DNA of 64,000 nt. Origin: Pleurotus djamor. Lineage: Eukaryota; Basidiomycota; Agaricomycetes; Agaricales; Pleurotaceae. Of this stretch, positions 45,960 to 58,299 are shown piece by piece (positions within the stretch are counted from its first letter, which is position 1; each line of letters begins with the position of its first letter). Location: assembly GCA_029747585.1 (NCBI GenBank), contig JAPEVF010000140.1:28914-92913 (forward strand), given 5' to 3'. The notes under the pieces were generated by a model, which made no database searches, was not told the origin of the DNA, and was given only the letters and a program-made list of their open reading frames with translations. The position numbers and the translations under genes were made by a program.

Positions 45960-47053
45960 ATGGAGCATAACATCGCCCAAACGGAGCCCACTGTCGAAGG
46001 GGACCTTCCTCAGATGGCACCTCCTCAGTTCCCCGCCCCAGGCGAGGAGCGAGAGGGCGTACCAGACGAAGTGGCTGATGACGCCGCTGTAGCTCAACTA
46101 CCCGAGCCCAGACACACCATCCAGCTTACTCCACCGCCCGAATTCTCTTTCTCAAAGGTGTAAGTCGTACCCATCGAAGTCTACACTCTTGATCACCACT
46201 GACCTTCAACCCTAGATCTTTCACCCCGTTCAGAAACCGAGACCTGAAATGGGGTGAAACGGTTGTTCACAATTTCACTTGGAACATCGACGCCCATGTC
46301 TATCCTGTGAATGCCTCTGTCCAAGATCCGAACTTCACCGCGAGAGGAGGACGCGTCTACATCGTTCTAGTGAACCGAATTCCGGGCAGTATCTCTGGTG
46401 GATGGGTCAGAGACCGATGGTGCCAATATGCGATCAGTACACCCGCGACCGATGGAGCGATCGTAACAAACCATCAACCGAATCCGACCCCCTTTGAACA
46501 ATCTGGTAATTCTCGACGATGTATGTTTATTTGATCCCCTTTTCAGGATGGAAGACGCTAAGGGCATTCCTTTGTAGTCCCGATCTCTTACACTCAAGCT
46601 TTCCAACTTTTTACTCGCGGCGGACACTCCTCAGAGACGTTCAACGCACAGTATGACGACGTCGCTCAGATCGACCGTGGAACACTGTCGAGGGCAACGC
46701 GAGCAGCAACATCTGCTGAGTGGGAGGTGAGGATATGGCATGTGAGTCCTTTTTACGAGTGTCCACCGGAAAGCGTTTTCTGAGGACGCAATAGCCTCTA
46801 CGAGCTGATCCCTTTTCGTTGAATAAAATCATGGTTTGTCGAGTCAATTCTCTCCGCCAAGTTACTTTGAGTAAGTTTCTAACTCACAAAAATCAACAAT
46901 CTACTAAGCTCTATCGTAGATTTGGTTGCCAGAGCTTGGGTAGGAAATGTGGGTATTCCAGCAGTATTTGTCTTCAGTGTTGATTTATCATTGGTTTCAG
47001 CACATGGCCGAGGAAGCGCGAACAAGTATCGTGGTCGACTGCCGATTCCGTAA
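45960..47053 (+). CDS. Hypothetical protein, five exons
   Basis: Exons are 45960-46159, 46216-46520, 46578-46741, 46795-46870 and 46920-47053, giving 292 residues with every junction in frame. The first exon is Pro/Glu-rich (MEHNIAQTEPTVEGDLPQMA) and probably disordered. The folded part contains NRDLKWGETVVHNFTWNID, GGRVYIVLVNRIPGSISGGW, FTRGGHSSETFNAQYDD and VRIWH, with no family I recognise. No signal peptide or transmembrane helix. The clean splice signals and preserved frame argue for a real gene. It converges on the SNF2 gene, stop codons 96 bp apart, so the transcripts may overlap. The exon list is inferred, and exon 4 in particular is short and weakly supported. Confidence 0.6.
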
Positions 47054-47149
47054 TTAAGAAGTAGTACAAGAAAGCCCACTATCAAGCCGATGTAGGAAAT
47101 GAATATCAATATCTACAATGTAAATACCAATTATGTGTTACAGCGATAC

Positions 47150-50100
47150 TCAGCGTTTGGATCGGATATGTGCATCCAACGTAGCACATAAGGCGTTTTG
47201 CTCCTCAACAGACTTGTTCTTACTGAATCGGGATTTCAGGGCATGTTCCAATGGGAATTTAAGATGGAACTTACAACGCTTGGGCGAATTGGCCCATATC
47301 TTCGGGGTCCGTAATGATCCCCAGCTCAAAAAGCGCGGTTTGCCTTGCAAGCGTCCTAAAAAGCCAAAAGTTCAGTAGTTGGACCTGCATAGCCAAGAAA
47401 TGCCATCACATTTCTTGCGGAGTGAGTTTGGGCTTGTGCCTGCGCCTAGGAGGCCACTCTGGGACGGGTTCTGCAGACTCTTTGCCCTTAGTCGATGAAC
47501 GACGAGCCTTTTTCCTTCGTCGAGTTTCCTGCCAGGATCGTGTCAGAAAGCGAGGGGGACGGCTTCCCGTAATGGGGTTACCAACCTTGAGAACGTTCAA
47601 AAGACGCGCTTCTTCGATTTTACTGGCAGCGAGGACTTCAGCATTTTTGTGTGTGTACACACCAACCGTATTGAGAGTTTTTTGGATGGCTGTTTCTTCG
47701 CTTTGTAATGTGGGTATATCTGTTTCAAATCGGTTAGAGACTGTCTGAGATGGGTTGCAAAAGTTAAAGTGCTTTACCATCAGCGAGGAGAAGTGTCCCT
47801 AAGCCGCGAAGTTCCCCCTAGAAATGATATTAATTGCCATGATGCAGGTTGGGTGGGGGATGTCTCAACTGCTTCGTGCGCGAGCTTCGCTTCTGATTCG
47901 GTAACCCAATTGTTGGCACCCTTCCTTTGCGTGTTCGACGTTTTGATGCCACTTAGGTTAGCCAATGCCCAATCAAATTCGGCTATTGAAGCCCTCTCAA
48001 TCTATGGGAACGTACGTAAAAAGGCGGCCTCGGAGGAAGACAGGAACCTACCACTGTCTTGGTGGTGAACTCGCCCTCATGCAACTTGAAAATATTTTTC
48101 AGACCGAACAATTCGCCTTGTTGGTTCGTATCGCCCTGGATACCCTGAAAATATCTATCAAGAAACTGAGCAAAAAGTAGAGCATGTTGAAACTGGAGAA
48201 TATTACCTTGTCTGTATGCTGGCATTGTATCCGATCGCCATTTGCTGCTGTTTATACAGTTGACGCGCGTAAATGAGCTCCTCGATAGAACCTGCACCAA
48301 GCAGTCTGTAGACATGGACATCTCTGGTTTGCCCAAATCTGTACGCTCGATCCATGGCCTGTAAGTCATGTGCGGGATCTGGAGTATCGTTAGACTTGGA
48401 GGGAATATCAGGGGCAAGTCACGAACTCCAATTGGGGTCTGATGAACGGCGTTAGTACTTTCTACGCGGAGACGATGTGAGGACTCCTACCAAAAACAAC
48501 AACTTTGTTCGCTCCTGCACGAGGGTATCCCAAGTTAGCGACGGCGATGACTTTGTGGGCACACCGTACCTGTCAGATTTAGACCGGTACCACCAGCCAT
48601 CGTAGAAATCAGAAAAATAAAAATTGACTTGTCCTGATGAAACCGGTCGATGAGGGGCATTCCTGTAGTGACATGACGGCATGAAGGCAACTGTACATCA
48701 GAAAAGTTTACGAAACTCACGCTCTTTAGGGAGGGTTTTCCCTTCCAACTTGAGATGCCCGTAACCTGAAGCCCGTTACCGCTTCGGTCGTTTTGAAAAA
48801 GTATACCGTAACGAAACTAACCTCGGTTATTCAAGTGAAACTCCAGCATGCTGAGGAGTTTAACCGATTTCGTGAAAATGAGCACTTTGTTGGTGGGATC
48901 CTTGCGCCACTCGGTAAGCAATGTATCAAGGGCCTTAGGACAAAATCAACGGAAGCTATTCATAGGCGAAGGGACACATACCTTCCACTTCCCGCAGTAT
49001 TGCTCCTGCAAAATTGCGGTGCCATATTTTGGAGCATCTCTCCCAGGGAATGCGATGGCAGCCAGTTCCCTGTGCCGAGCCAGCTAGGACACCAGATACC
49101 GAGTTGGAGAATATGGGGAAAAGTCTAGAGTTAGCCTACCTGCTCTGACGTATCATCGGGACCTGTGAGACCGGCGCAAGTGAGCTCGTTGGATAATTAC
49201 CGATAATACCGGGAATAAACTACCTGGAAGAATTAGCGCGAGATGGTTTGATAGCTTGATGAGGATCGACATGTATCTAAACAAGTCGCCTGGTGCGAAT
49301 GGATGACAACAGTTCTTGCGCCTGAAGGTGATGCGAGAAGTCAGTTCGCCCATGAGATCCGGGGAAACAGGAAGATGTTTACTTTTCTCTCAAGCCGCAG
49401 TCGCACGGGTCATCTTTGGAGACCAAGTTCTTGACTGGCTCCATTTCGAGTAGGCGTTTATACACTGAAGGAGATGTAGTCATCGCACCGTTGTGCCGGC
49501 AAGACAAAGTTATCGTTATCTTACCGGCTATTTGAATAGGCGTCAACGGGCAAAACACGACCTCGTCAACTTTCTGTGGGAGCTAGACCGAGCAATCATA
49601 TCAGGACGAGCCTTCATCGGATCAAGAAGCAGACTATACCTGCTTCTTGATAATTTCCTTGGTCCTGACAAGGGGTTAACGAACAGTACAATTTAAATCC
49701 GTTAGAGTTACCTCCGTAAGAAGAACTTGGGAAGGATTTTGTCTCTCAGGACGAGGGCCACATGCTAAATGAGGATGTAAGTCCAATTTCACAACATTCA
49801 AATGATATATGGGGCTCACCAGGCCTTTAGCTCGCTCCTCCTCACTCGAGCCGGAAGACTGACCAACAGCCAAAGGTTTCGCTACAAGTGTCTTCCATTG
49901 TTTGCGCGTACCGAGACGCCCCGGGTTGGTCCAATCTATAATTGTCCATAATTCATCGTACGAATTTTGGATGGCCGTTCCCGTCAGTCCAAACCGCCTA
50001 GTACAGACAAACTGATGCAGTGCTTGTGTAATTTTCGCAGTATCCGTTTTCAGGCGGTGAACTTCGTCTACGATGACACATGACCAAGGCAAAGTATCGA

Positions 50101-52178
50101 GTTCATTGATGTGACGGCGTGCGAGATCGAAGGAGGTCACAACTGGAAGATTGATATTTGAATGAAGGCCGCCGAGGCGATTGAATAGTCTTATCTTACC
50201 GACGTCCAAACGCCCCAACTCGAAATCGCGCAGAGCCACTGATTGTTCTTGAGGAGTGCCATGGCACATGCCAACTTCGAAATAACCCCACTTCACAGAA
50301 GGAACATCAGGAACGGAGGAGACAGGGATCACATCAGACCTTACCGTTTCCAACTCTCGCTCCCAATTTGGGACGACTGAACTGGGGGCTATAATGAGAC
50401 AGGTAGGCCAGGTTGCATTTGCTGGAGGAAGTTTCCGTTTGGTCCGCCACTGCTCGCCATCTTGCAGATCCGAGACGTGCATGTGCCGCCGCTTGCGATC
50501 CCTCTGTGACACGTAGGGGTGAGTGTTTTTCGCTGACAGAGTGTGAGCGAACATCTACCTTGTCCCCATGCTTGCCCATGATGGCCGAAAGGAAGGATAT
50601 AACTTGAATCGTTTTCCCTGGAAGGCAGGCTCACGTTCAGCATCGGCATGTCATACGCGAATAGTCGAACTGACCCTATCATAAGAAACATGTCCGCAAC
50701 GTCAAGCTCGCGCGACTATCCGAGAGAAAATGAACATACGAGTCCCCTGACGGGAAATTGAGAATAAGGGACGGAAGATACAGTAAAATACGCACATATC
50801 ATCGCCCAGTAAGCCACCATGGCCTTCTTTGTACATTTCATAAAAGAATTTAATACCATCGCGTTGATATTCACGAAGGAACGTGTTGATCGAGGCTGGA
50901 ACTTGTATCCCAGCCTCTTCGTCAAGAATCATCGATTCAAGCCGTTCTTGTCCCTCAGGAATGGGGAAATTCGGTCGCGCCTTCAATTTCTGGATGATGG
51001 TCAGGGTAACCCTATAATCGTGCAAAATTGTTGATGGTCTCACCTCAGGACTCAATATCTCTGGCTCCTCTGGCTCGAACTCGATGGGAGGTTTCCCCGA
51101 GATAGTGCTTGGTACTGTCCGCATGATATGTCAATTGGTCCGACGACGCCAGAAGAACGTGCTTACCCAGTTCAAGTTGTGATAAGTCCTCTGCGTCGGA
51201 ATCACTTTCTGTCACAGATAGTTCTGTATCCAGATTTTGTTAGGCAGTGGCTGAGAGTAGTGAGATATAGAACACGGCATCAAACCTTGGTCCTGTTTCA
51301 CTTGGATTGGAGTCGTAGTGAACATATTATCTGCGCCAGAGTCGGATTCTTACAAACAAGTAAGCAATCTTCGATTATGTCAAGAACTGAGAAGACGCTA
51401 CCTGTTACAGAGTCGTCTTCCGTATGACTACTGACGACTTGACTTCGAGAGGGAACGATAGGTATATTCGGAGGCTTCTGAGGAACGGTGGGTTTCTTTG
51501 GACGTATAGGCGAACTGACAACAGAAGATGGTTGTTCACTATAAACTTCCTCAGGCTCTTCCTCATCCGGCCCGTCGCCCTGTTCGTCGTCGGCTTGCGC
51601 GTCTTCCTCGTCGGAGGAAAGATCAATCTCGCGGCCTAGAGCAGAGTCAATGTAAGTTCACTCAAAATATCTAAGAAACCGTCAATCCCTCACCCAGGAA
51701 TTCAAGCAAGACATTGCGGCCAGATTGTGGCCGGTATCCTGCAAACACGGTTTTAATCAAAATGTTGAGACGAGGAAAGTGGATCCATACTTGATCTGGC
51801 TGGGTATTCGGAGTCGTCGTCGTCGGAGTCATGGCTAAGTTTACGCTTCTTCCTCTTGGATCCCCCCGCGTCGAGCGCCTGACGTTTCGTCTTTCGCGAT
51901 GCCTTGGGTTTCTTCTCGTATACATACTCTCCAGGGTTGAAGTCGGAGTCAGAGTCCGGTTCTATGTACACGAAAGTGAGACTCGAATTCGCTTCAACCA
52001 GAGAGCATAAGTGCTGACCTAGCGGAGCCGGCTCCGAAATAAGCTCTCCTTCGGAATCAGAGTCAGACTCGAGGCAAGAAAGAATGCAATTGGCGACATA
52101 CTCGTCCTCGTTTGCTTGGAGATCGTCTTCGTTGAGGCTGGCATAATGAGTGAGCTGAGTCGAAGATAGTATGTACAA
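47150..52178 (-). CDS. SNF2-family ATPase, Rad26/ERCC6L2-like
   Basis: Long minus-strand gene of many short exons. An acidic, basic-patched N-terminus ([41 protein letters not shown]) precedes [20 protein letters not shown], Walker A GLGKT, then [14 protein letters not shown], the DEVH box ([10 protein letters not shown]) and [18 protein letters not shown]. The helicase half has [43 protein letters not shown] and [16 protein letters not shown]. After the ATPase comes [14 protein letters not shown], which I associate with the ERCC6L2/Rad26-like subgroup. It remodels chromatin or DNA-bound proteins, probably in DNA repair. Two junctions need tiny exons (50746-50739 and 48438-48427). No ATG precedes the first exon in frame, so the 5' end is unresolved. 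The last exons (splice GTAAGT near 47286) end [14 protein letters not shown]. Confidence 0.82.
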
Positions 52179-52485
52179 TGTGGCCTAGGTGGTGGTTGTA
52201 ACTAGGCCATAATAAAACTCCGCCGATCACACACGCAAAGAATATTGATGACGGTCGCGTGACTCATTAAGGAAGACACGTGACGAAAGGCTAATAATAG
52301 GATCAATTACAGTAAATCACCAAGTTGTAAAGGATATGTATATAGATCTCAAGTCGTCCCGTAGCAGATAGCTTGAGAAACGGGAATATGACGATATGGA
52401 AGAAAAGCGAGAACCCTGACATGCGTGAGGAGATGCGAGATGCGAAAGCGGATAATCATGATGGGTAGACGTTATCACCGATGGG
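52179..52485. other. Intergenic, 307 bp
   Basis: Between the UBE2G1-type E2 gene and the SNF2 gene, both minus strand. It should contain the promoter and perhaps a missing first exon of the SNF2 gene. No motif recognised. Confidence 0.35.
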
Positions 52486-53394
52486 TCAATCAAAGGCTTC
52501 CTCAGCACTGCGTCGAACTAGACGGCGAACTTTCTTCTTGTAACCTTGGCACAAGGCCGGGTGTCAGTATACTTCTCAGAGGATAGACTGAAAAGGTAAT
52601 ACCTTCGAAGTCTGTACGGACTTCTTTAGCAGCATCGACGTTCGCAGGACTGTCAAGGTTTGGCTTGTCGGAGGAAAGGAGCGAAATTACGCTGACGAGC
52701 TACAATACGGGGGTGTCAGAGGTATCTCCCCGCAAAAGCGACGAAGGCACATACGATGGACTCAACAGTGTGCACTGGCATCCAACGTTCTCCCGCGTCT
52801 TCGTATCCATACTGATCGTCACCGGGGGCGTGCTAGTCGGTCTGTCAGAGATCGAAGTCATGTTTATGGAGCAGTATCTTACGAGGATGGAGACACAGAC
52901 GTTCCCATCGGGGTAGACTAAAGACGATTGAGTGAAAATGGCCAGGCTGTAAAGTGGAAGAGCTCAACTGTTAGGGTGCCACATCGGGGTGATGAAGCGC
53001 AACTTCGGAGGCAAAAGCGGGAACTCGGGAGGAAACGATAAGCGTGCTTTGAAGAAACCGCCCTCGCTGTGCACCCGCCAAATTAGAAATATTTTAAAGT
53101 GAAAGTAAGAACATGCGCACTAAAGGGTGTCGGCCGGACTGATTGGATATGAGATCCTCGAGGCGCACAACGTTAAGCGTATTCGACGTACCCAATGATC
53201 ATAATCTCCCATTCATAGAGGTTGTCATCGTCAACGAGTCCTTTACCAGAGATTAGCTTGAATTGACCATCGATCCCGTTGCTCGTGCAGTGCGACCCAC
53301 CTGCTGAGAAACCCTCGACGGGCCGCTTAGTGAGCTCCTGGAGCTGTCTCCGGAGAAGCAGGGTATTCGACGCAGTCGTCGATGGTTTAGACAT
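52486..53394 (-). CDS. ubc15: Ubiquitin-conjugating enzyme E2, UBE2G1/Ubc15 type
   Basis: Eight exons: 53394-53301, 53240-53192, 53138-53121 (18 nt), 53066-52969, 52917-52883, 52832-52755, 52699-52603 and 52544-52486, together 175 residues. [21 protein letters not shown] matches UBE2G1 closely. The active-site Cys94 lies in [11 protein letters not shown]. The acidic loop [17 protein letters not shown] after it marks the Ubc7/UBE2G class. It transfers ubiquitin to substrates, typically making Lys48 chains. The C-terminus ([18 protein letters not shown]) is basic as in UBE2G1. I chose the ATG at 53394, not the one at 53469, because the longer start adds a stretch unlike family members. It is divergent from RPC2 with a 373-bp gap. 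Confidence 0.9.
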
Positions 53395-53767
53395 CTGAGG
53401 GAACTGGCGGGAAGGCGAGGAAGCAGAGTAAAACCTGGGAGAGTAAAGGCGAAGCAATGACAGAGTCACATCACTGCAGCTGTTCTTTTATTGATGGCAG
53501 CACGTGCCCCCTGGCCATCGAAAGAGGAGACTCCGCTGAATCGACCTTTATTCCTCGGCCCTGAAACTGGTGCAAACATATTTCAGTCCTCAAGGTATGC
53601 ATGCGCCTAGAACTCATCTTTGTGCAGTTCACCTGCTGACCATGGTCATATCTTTCATTTCGGACAGAATCGAGGCCCCTGTCGGCATCTAGATTTTTCC
53701 AAATAATCTAAGCGCTCGTCGATCAACCTTCCCAAAGCCACCAGACCCAACGGCCCTTCGAAATATC
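53395..53767. promoter_or_regulatory. Shared divergent promoter of E2 and RPC2 genes
   Basis: 373 bp separate the ATG of the minus-strand UBE2G1-type gene and the ATG of plus-strand RPC2, so both promoters must lie here. No canonical TATA box was recognised, which suits housekeeping genes. Confidence 0.55.
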
Positions 53768-56700
53768 ATGGCCGTGGAGGAGGAAGAGAACGATGCTTGG
53801 GATGAGATGGATAAGCCTAGCTGGAGGGGTCTTGGAATAGCGGATCCAATAAAGAACGTCGAAGTGAGTGACTAATAACTGCTTTCTTTCAAGTCGAGAG
53901 ACGTACTTACCGTACCACGCTTGTTTAAGGATAAATGGCTACTTCTGCCCGCTTTTTTGAAAGTAAAGGGCCTTGTAAAGCAGCATATTGACTCTTTCAA
54001 CTACTTCGTCGACGTCGACATCAAGAATATCGTGAAAGCAAACAGCAAAGTCACCTCCGACGTTGATCACAAATTTTGGTTGAAATACACGGATATCCAC
54101 GTCGGGACCCCCCAGCGACCCGATCTGAACGCCATAGACAAGGGTATTACACCACACGAGTGTCGACTTCGCGACATCACGTACAGCGCGCCAGTTGTCG
54201 TTACAATCCAGTACACGCGTGGTAAAAGCATCGTGCAACGGAATGTCAACATAGGCCGACTACCCATCATGCTACGAAGTAACAAATGCGTACTTACCGG
54301 ACGAAACGAGGCCCAGCTCGCGCGAATGACAGAATGTCCTCTTGATCCAGGAGGTTATTTTGTGGTCAAAGGCACGGAGAAAGTCATCCTGGTTCAAGAA
54401 CAGCTCAGCAAGAACCGAATCATCGTCGAAACCGACCCGGTTAAAGGAATTGTCCAAGCATCCTGTACATCGTATGTCCCCGATGATCTCCCCAAAGACA
54501 AGTATCTCTGATTTCATTTTTACAGCTCGACTCACGGCGGGCTGAAATCGAAGACATATGTCGCCACCAAAAAGGGCAAAATTTACCTTCGGCACAACTC
54601 CATCCATGAGGATGTCCCCATAGTGATTGCCCTCAAAGCTTTGGGGATCCAATCTGACAAGGAAATCTTGCTTCTAACTGCCGGAAATACGGAAGCGTAC
54701 AAAATAGCTTTTTCGACAAACCTCGAGGATGCTGCGAAACTCGGCGTGTTCACGCGGCATCAGGCGCTCGAGTACATAGGCACCCGAGTTAAGGTCAACC
54801 GGAGACTTGTGGGGCCTCGGCGTCCTGCTTGGGAAGAGGCGTTAGAAGCATTGGCTACTATTGTTCTGGCACATGTGCCCGTCAAGGGATTGGATTTCCG
54901 GTCCAAGGCCATTTTTGTCGCCACCATGACCCGTCGCGTTTTAATGGCTATGGATGACGAGAAAATGGTGGACGACCGGGATTATGTGGGCAATAAACGA
55001 TTGGAATTGTAAGTCCCTAAAATAACTTCCATTCAACAATCCTTTTCGAGCTACTTTTTCTCTAGAGCTGGACAGCTACTCGCTCTTCTGTTTGAAGATT
55101 TGTTCAAGACCTACAACACCAATCTTAAATCGGCGATAGACAAGGTCCTGAAGAAGCCATCACGCACGAGCGAATTTGATGCTTACAACACCATGCAATT
55201 CCAAGGTGACCACCTGACCTCTGGTTTTGTTCGGGCCATATCGACCGGTAACTGGTCTCTCAAACGGTTCAAAATGGAACGCGCTGGAGTCACGCACGTC
55301 TTGAGCCGCCTTAGTTTCATCTCAGCTCTGGGCATGATGACACGCATTTCATCTCAATTTGAGAAAACAAGAAAAGTGAGCGGTCCTCGGGCTCTCCAAC
55401 CGAGTCAGTGGGGAATGTTGTGTCCTAGTGACACCCCGGAAGGAGAAGCCTGCGGTTTGGTCAAGAATTTGGCTTTGATGACTCACATAACTACCGATGT
55501 TGAGGAAGAGCCAATTATCCGACTTGCGTACATGCTCGGAGTCGAAGGTAAGGTTCAGTTCTTTCCCTCGATTGTGGGTGGCTCAATCAACATGCCGTTA
55601 TCCCATCTAGATATCAGTCTTGCAACAGGGACGGAGATATACGGCCCACATACATTTGTTGTCAATGTCAATGGGACCATCATTGGACTCACACGCTATC
55701 CTTCACGTTTCGTAACCAATTTTAGAAAACTTCGGCGGGCGCGACGGCTTAGCGAATTCGTGAGCATCTACATCAACCACCACCACAGGGCAGTTCACAT
55801 CGCAAGCGATGGTGGCAGAATTTGCCGTCCAATGATTGTTGTGGAGAACGGTCAACCAAGAGTCAAGCCTGAACATATTACGGTGTGTTTCTGATTCGAT
55901 TTTCCCCGCCCCCCTCGTTACCGACTTGTTGACATGTCCGAATTAGCTCCTTAAAGCGGGCTCGCTGTCTTTTGACGACTTTCTGCGCCAGGGATTGGTT
56001 GAGTATCTCGATGTCAACGAAGAAAATGACACATACATTGCCCTTTATGAGGCCGACATCAATCCCGCTACGACCCACTTGGAGATTGAACCGTTTACCC
56101 TACTTGGCGCGGTGGCTGGCCTCATCCCATACCCACACCACAACCAATCACCTCGTAACACATACCAATGCGCTATGGGAAAGCAAGCCATTGGAGCTAT
56201 TGCCTACAATCAATTCAATCGCATCGACACGCTTCTTTATTTGTCGGTATATCCGCAACAACCCATGGTCAAGACCAAGACCATCGAGCTCATTGGATAC
56301 GATCGTCTGCCGGCCGGTCAGAATGCGACGGTCGCAGTCATGAGCTACTCGGGTTACGACATCGAAGATGCCCTCATCCTGAACAAGGTTGGCTCGTTCG
56401 TGTCCATCAAAGTTACCACCCTCGATCTGACCCCTTCTCCAGGCAAGTCTAGATCGAGGTTATGGAAGGTGCCAGGTGTTGCGCAAGAATGCGACGCTGA
56501 TTCGAAAGTATCCAAATGGGACGTAGGTGGTGTCTAGTTTATCCGCGTTGACAGACGCTTATTTTGCCTCAAGATTTGATCGACTCGCAGATGCCCCGGT
56601 CGATGAAAACGGGCAGATTCAGAAGAAATACGATATCATCCAGCTTGATGGTCTCGCGGGAGTTGGCGAGCGGGTCGATCCTGGTGATGTTTACATCAAC

Positions 56701-58000
56701 AAGCAAAGCCCAACGAATGCCAACGACAACACGTTCACTGGACAGGCGGCTGCAGTGCCTTACAAGAATACTCCAATGACGTATAAATCGCCCGTCGCTG
56801 GTCAAATCGACAAGGTCATGGTATCAGATACTGAAAACGATCAAACTCTTATCAAAGTTCTAATCCGTCAAACCCGGAGGCCTGAGCTAGGAGACAAATT
56901 TTCAAGTCGACACGGACAAAAGGGTGTTTGTGGATTAATCGTGAACCAAGAAGACATGCCCTTCAACGACCAAGGCATAAATCCTGGTATCTTCGGTTAT
57001 TGCCGTTGGCCGTTTTACCATGTATCTTACCGATCCATCTCAGATACGATCATGAACCCGCATGGTTTCCCATCCCGGATGACGGTGGGGAAGATGATTG
57101 AACTACTAGCTGGCAAGGTACGTACGGCCCAACGGCCCAGGATACCTACCATCTGACTTTGAATTGACCTCATTAGGCGGGCGTTTTAAGCGGCAAACTT
57201 CAATATGGTACCGCTTTTGGAGGGTCAAAGGTAGGCCTTTAGAGATTACGCAAGTGGCCGTTTATCAACCGGAAGCTTTCTAGGTCGAGGACATGAGCCG
57301 GATCCTCATAGAGCACGGCTTTAGTTACGCTGGGAAAGACATGCTCACTAGTGGGATTACTGGCGAACCGTTGGAAGCCTACGTCTATTTTGGTCCGATT
57401 TACTACCAGGTATGTGATATCTTTGGCATTCTCGTACTGACTCCGCGATCGACCCTTCGAACTCAGAAACTCAGTAAGAGGGCGTCACATCTGTATTTCC
57501 GCGTTTGCTGATAGCTGGCCCACCAGAGCACATGGTCATGGACAAAATGCATGCCCGAGCGAGGTGAGGGAGATCTCCAGGTCTTGCGGTGGCCGTTTGT
57601 CAACTTATTCCCGGATGAAGGGGCCCCCGTGCCACCTTGACCAGACAGCCAACGGAAGGCAGGTCCCGCGAAGGTGGACTGCGGTTAGGCGAAATGGAGC
57701 GCGACTGTTTGATTGGCTACGGCGCCACGCAATTATTACTCGAGCGGCTCATGATCTCCTCGGACAAGTTTGAGGTCAACGCCTGTCAAGGGTGCGGCCT
57801 TATGGGATACAATGGCTGGTGTACATACTGCAAAAGCTCGAAGAAAATGGCCCAATTGACCATACCTTACGCAGCAAAGCTGCTATTTCAAGAGGTAACG
57901 TGTGGCGCAACATTGAAGGGACGCTGACTCAATTGTATCTGGTTCACAGTTGATGGCGATGAATGTTGTCCCGCGTCTGATCTTGGAAGACTGTTCGTGA
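53768..58000 (+). CDS. RPC2: DNA-directed RNA polymerase III subunit RPC2
   Basis: Thirteen exons: 53768-53863, 53930-54471, 54526-55008, 55066-55882, 55947-56387, 56443-56522, 56574-57117, 57177-57230, 57284-57409, 57467-57473 (7 nt), 57527-57563, 57621-57894 and 57950-58000. The sum is 3552 nt, 1183 residues. It is the second-largest subunit of Pol III, forming half of the catalytic cleft for tRNA and 5S rRNA synthesis. [20 protein letters not shown] near the N-terminus is specific for the Pol III paralogue. Core motifs are [55 protein letters not shown] and [20 protein letters not shown]. The C-terminal zinc site is [16 protein letters not shown]. The gene converges on the UBE2G2-type E2 with 299 bp between stops. 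RET1/RPC128 are yeast names. Confidence 0.95.
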
Positions 58001-58299
58001 CCTTCCAAAGGGGGTTCAAACTCTTTAGGTCTGTAGAATCGGGTGGAGTGGTGCAATGTGCACATCGGCTCTAGCCATATACCTGCGAAGCTCGATGCGA
58101 TCACTCAATCGACAGGCGTAGGTTGTTGGGTATGGTGTTCCTTGCACTGGGACGCACGGGTCAACACGAGTAAATTCTCAGAAAAGGATAGTGTGGATTC
58201 AATATACAGTTGGGAGTACCGGATATCACCGCAGCGAGGCACTTACTCTCACGAGGTTAGCGATGGAAAGGCATGCAAGGGCGGGGTCACTACGTCAAG

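Noticed and set aside
53395..53469. Upstream ATG of the UBE2G1-type gene
   Set aside because: It adds 25 residues unlike any E2 of the family; the ATG at 53394 gives the usual start.
56388..56537. Apparent premature end of RPC2 after ALILNK
   Set aside because: A GT...AG intron (56388-56442) and the next donor at 56523 restore ASLDRG and the full frame, so RPC2 is intact.
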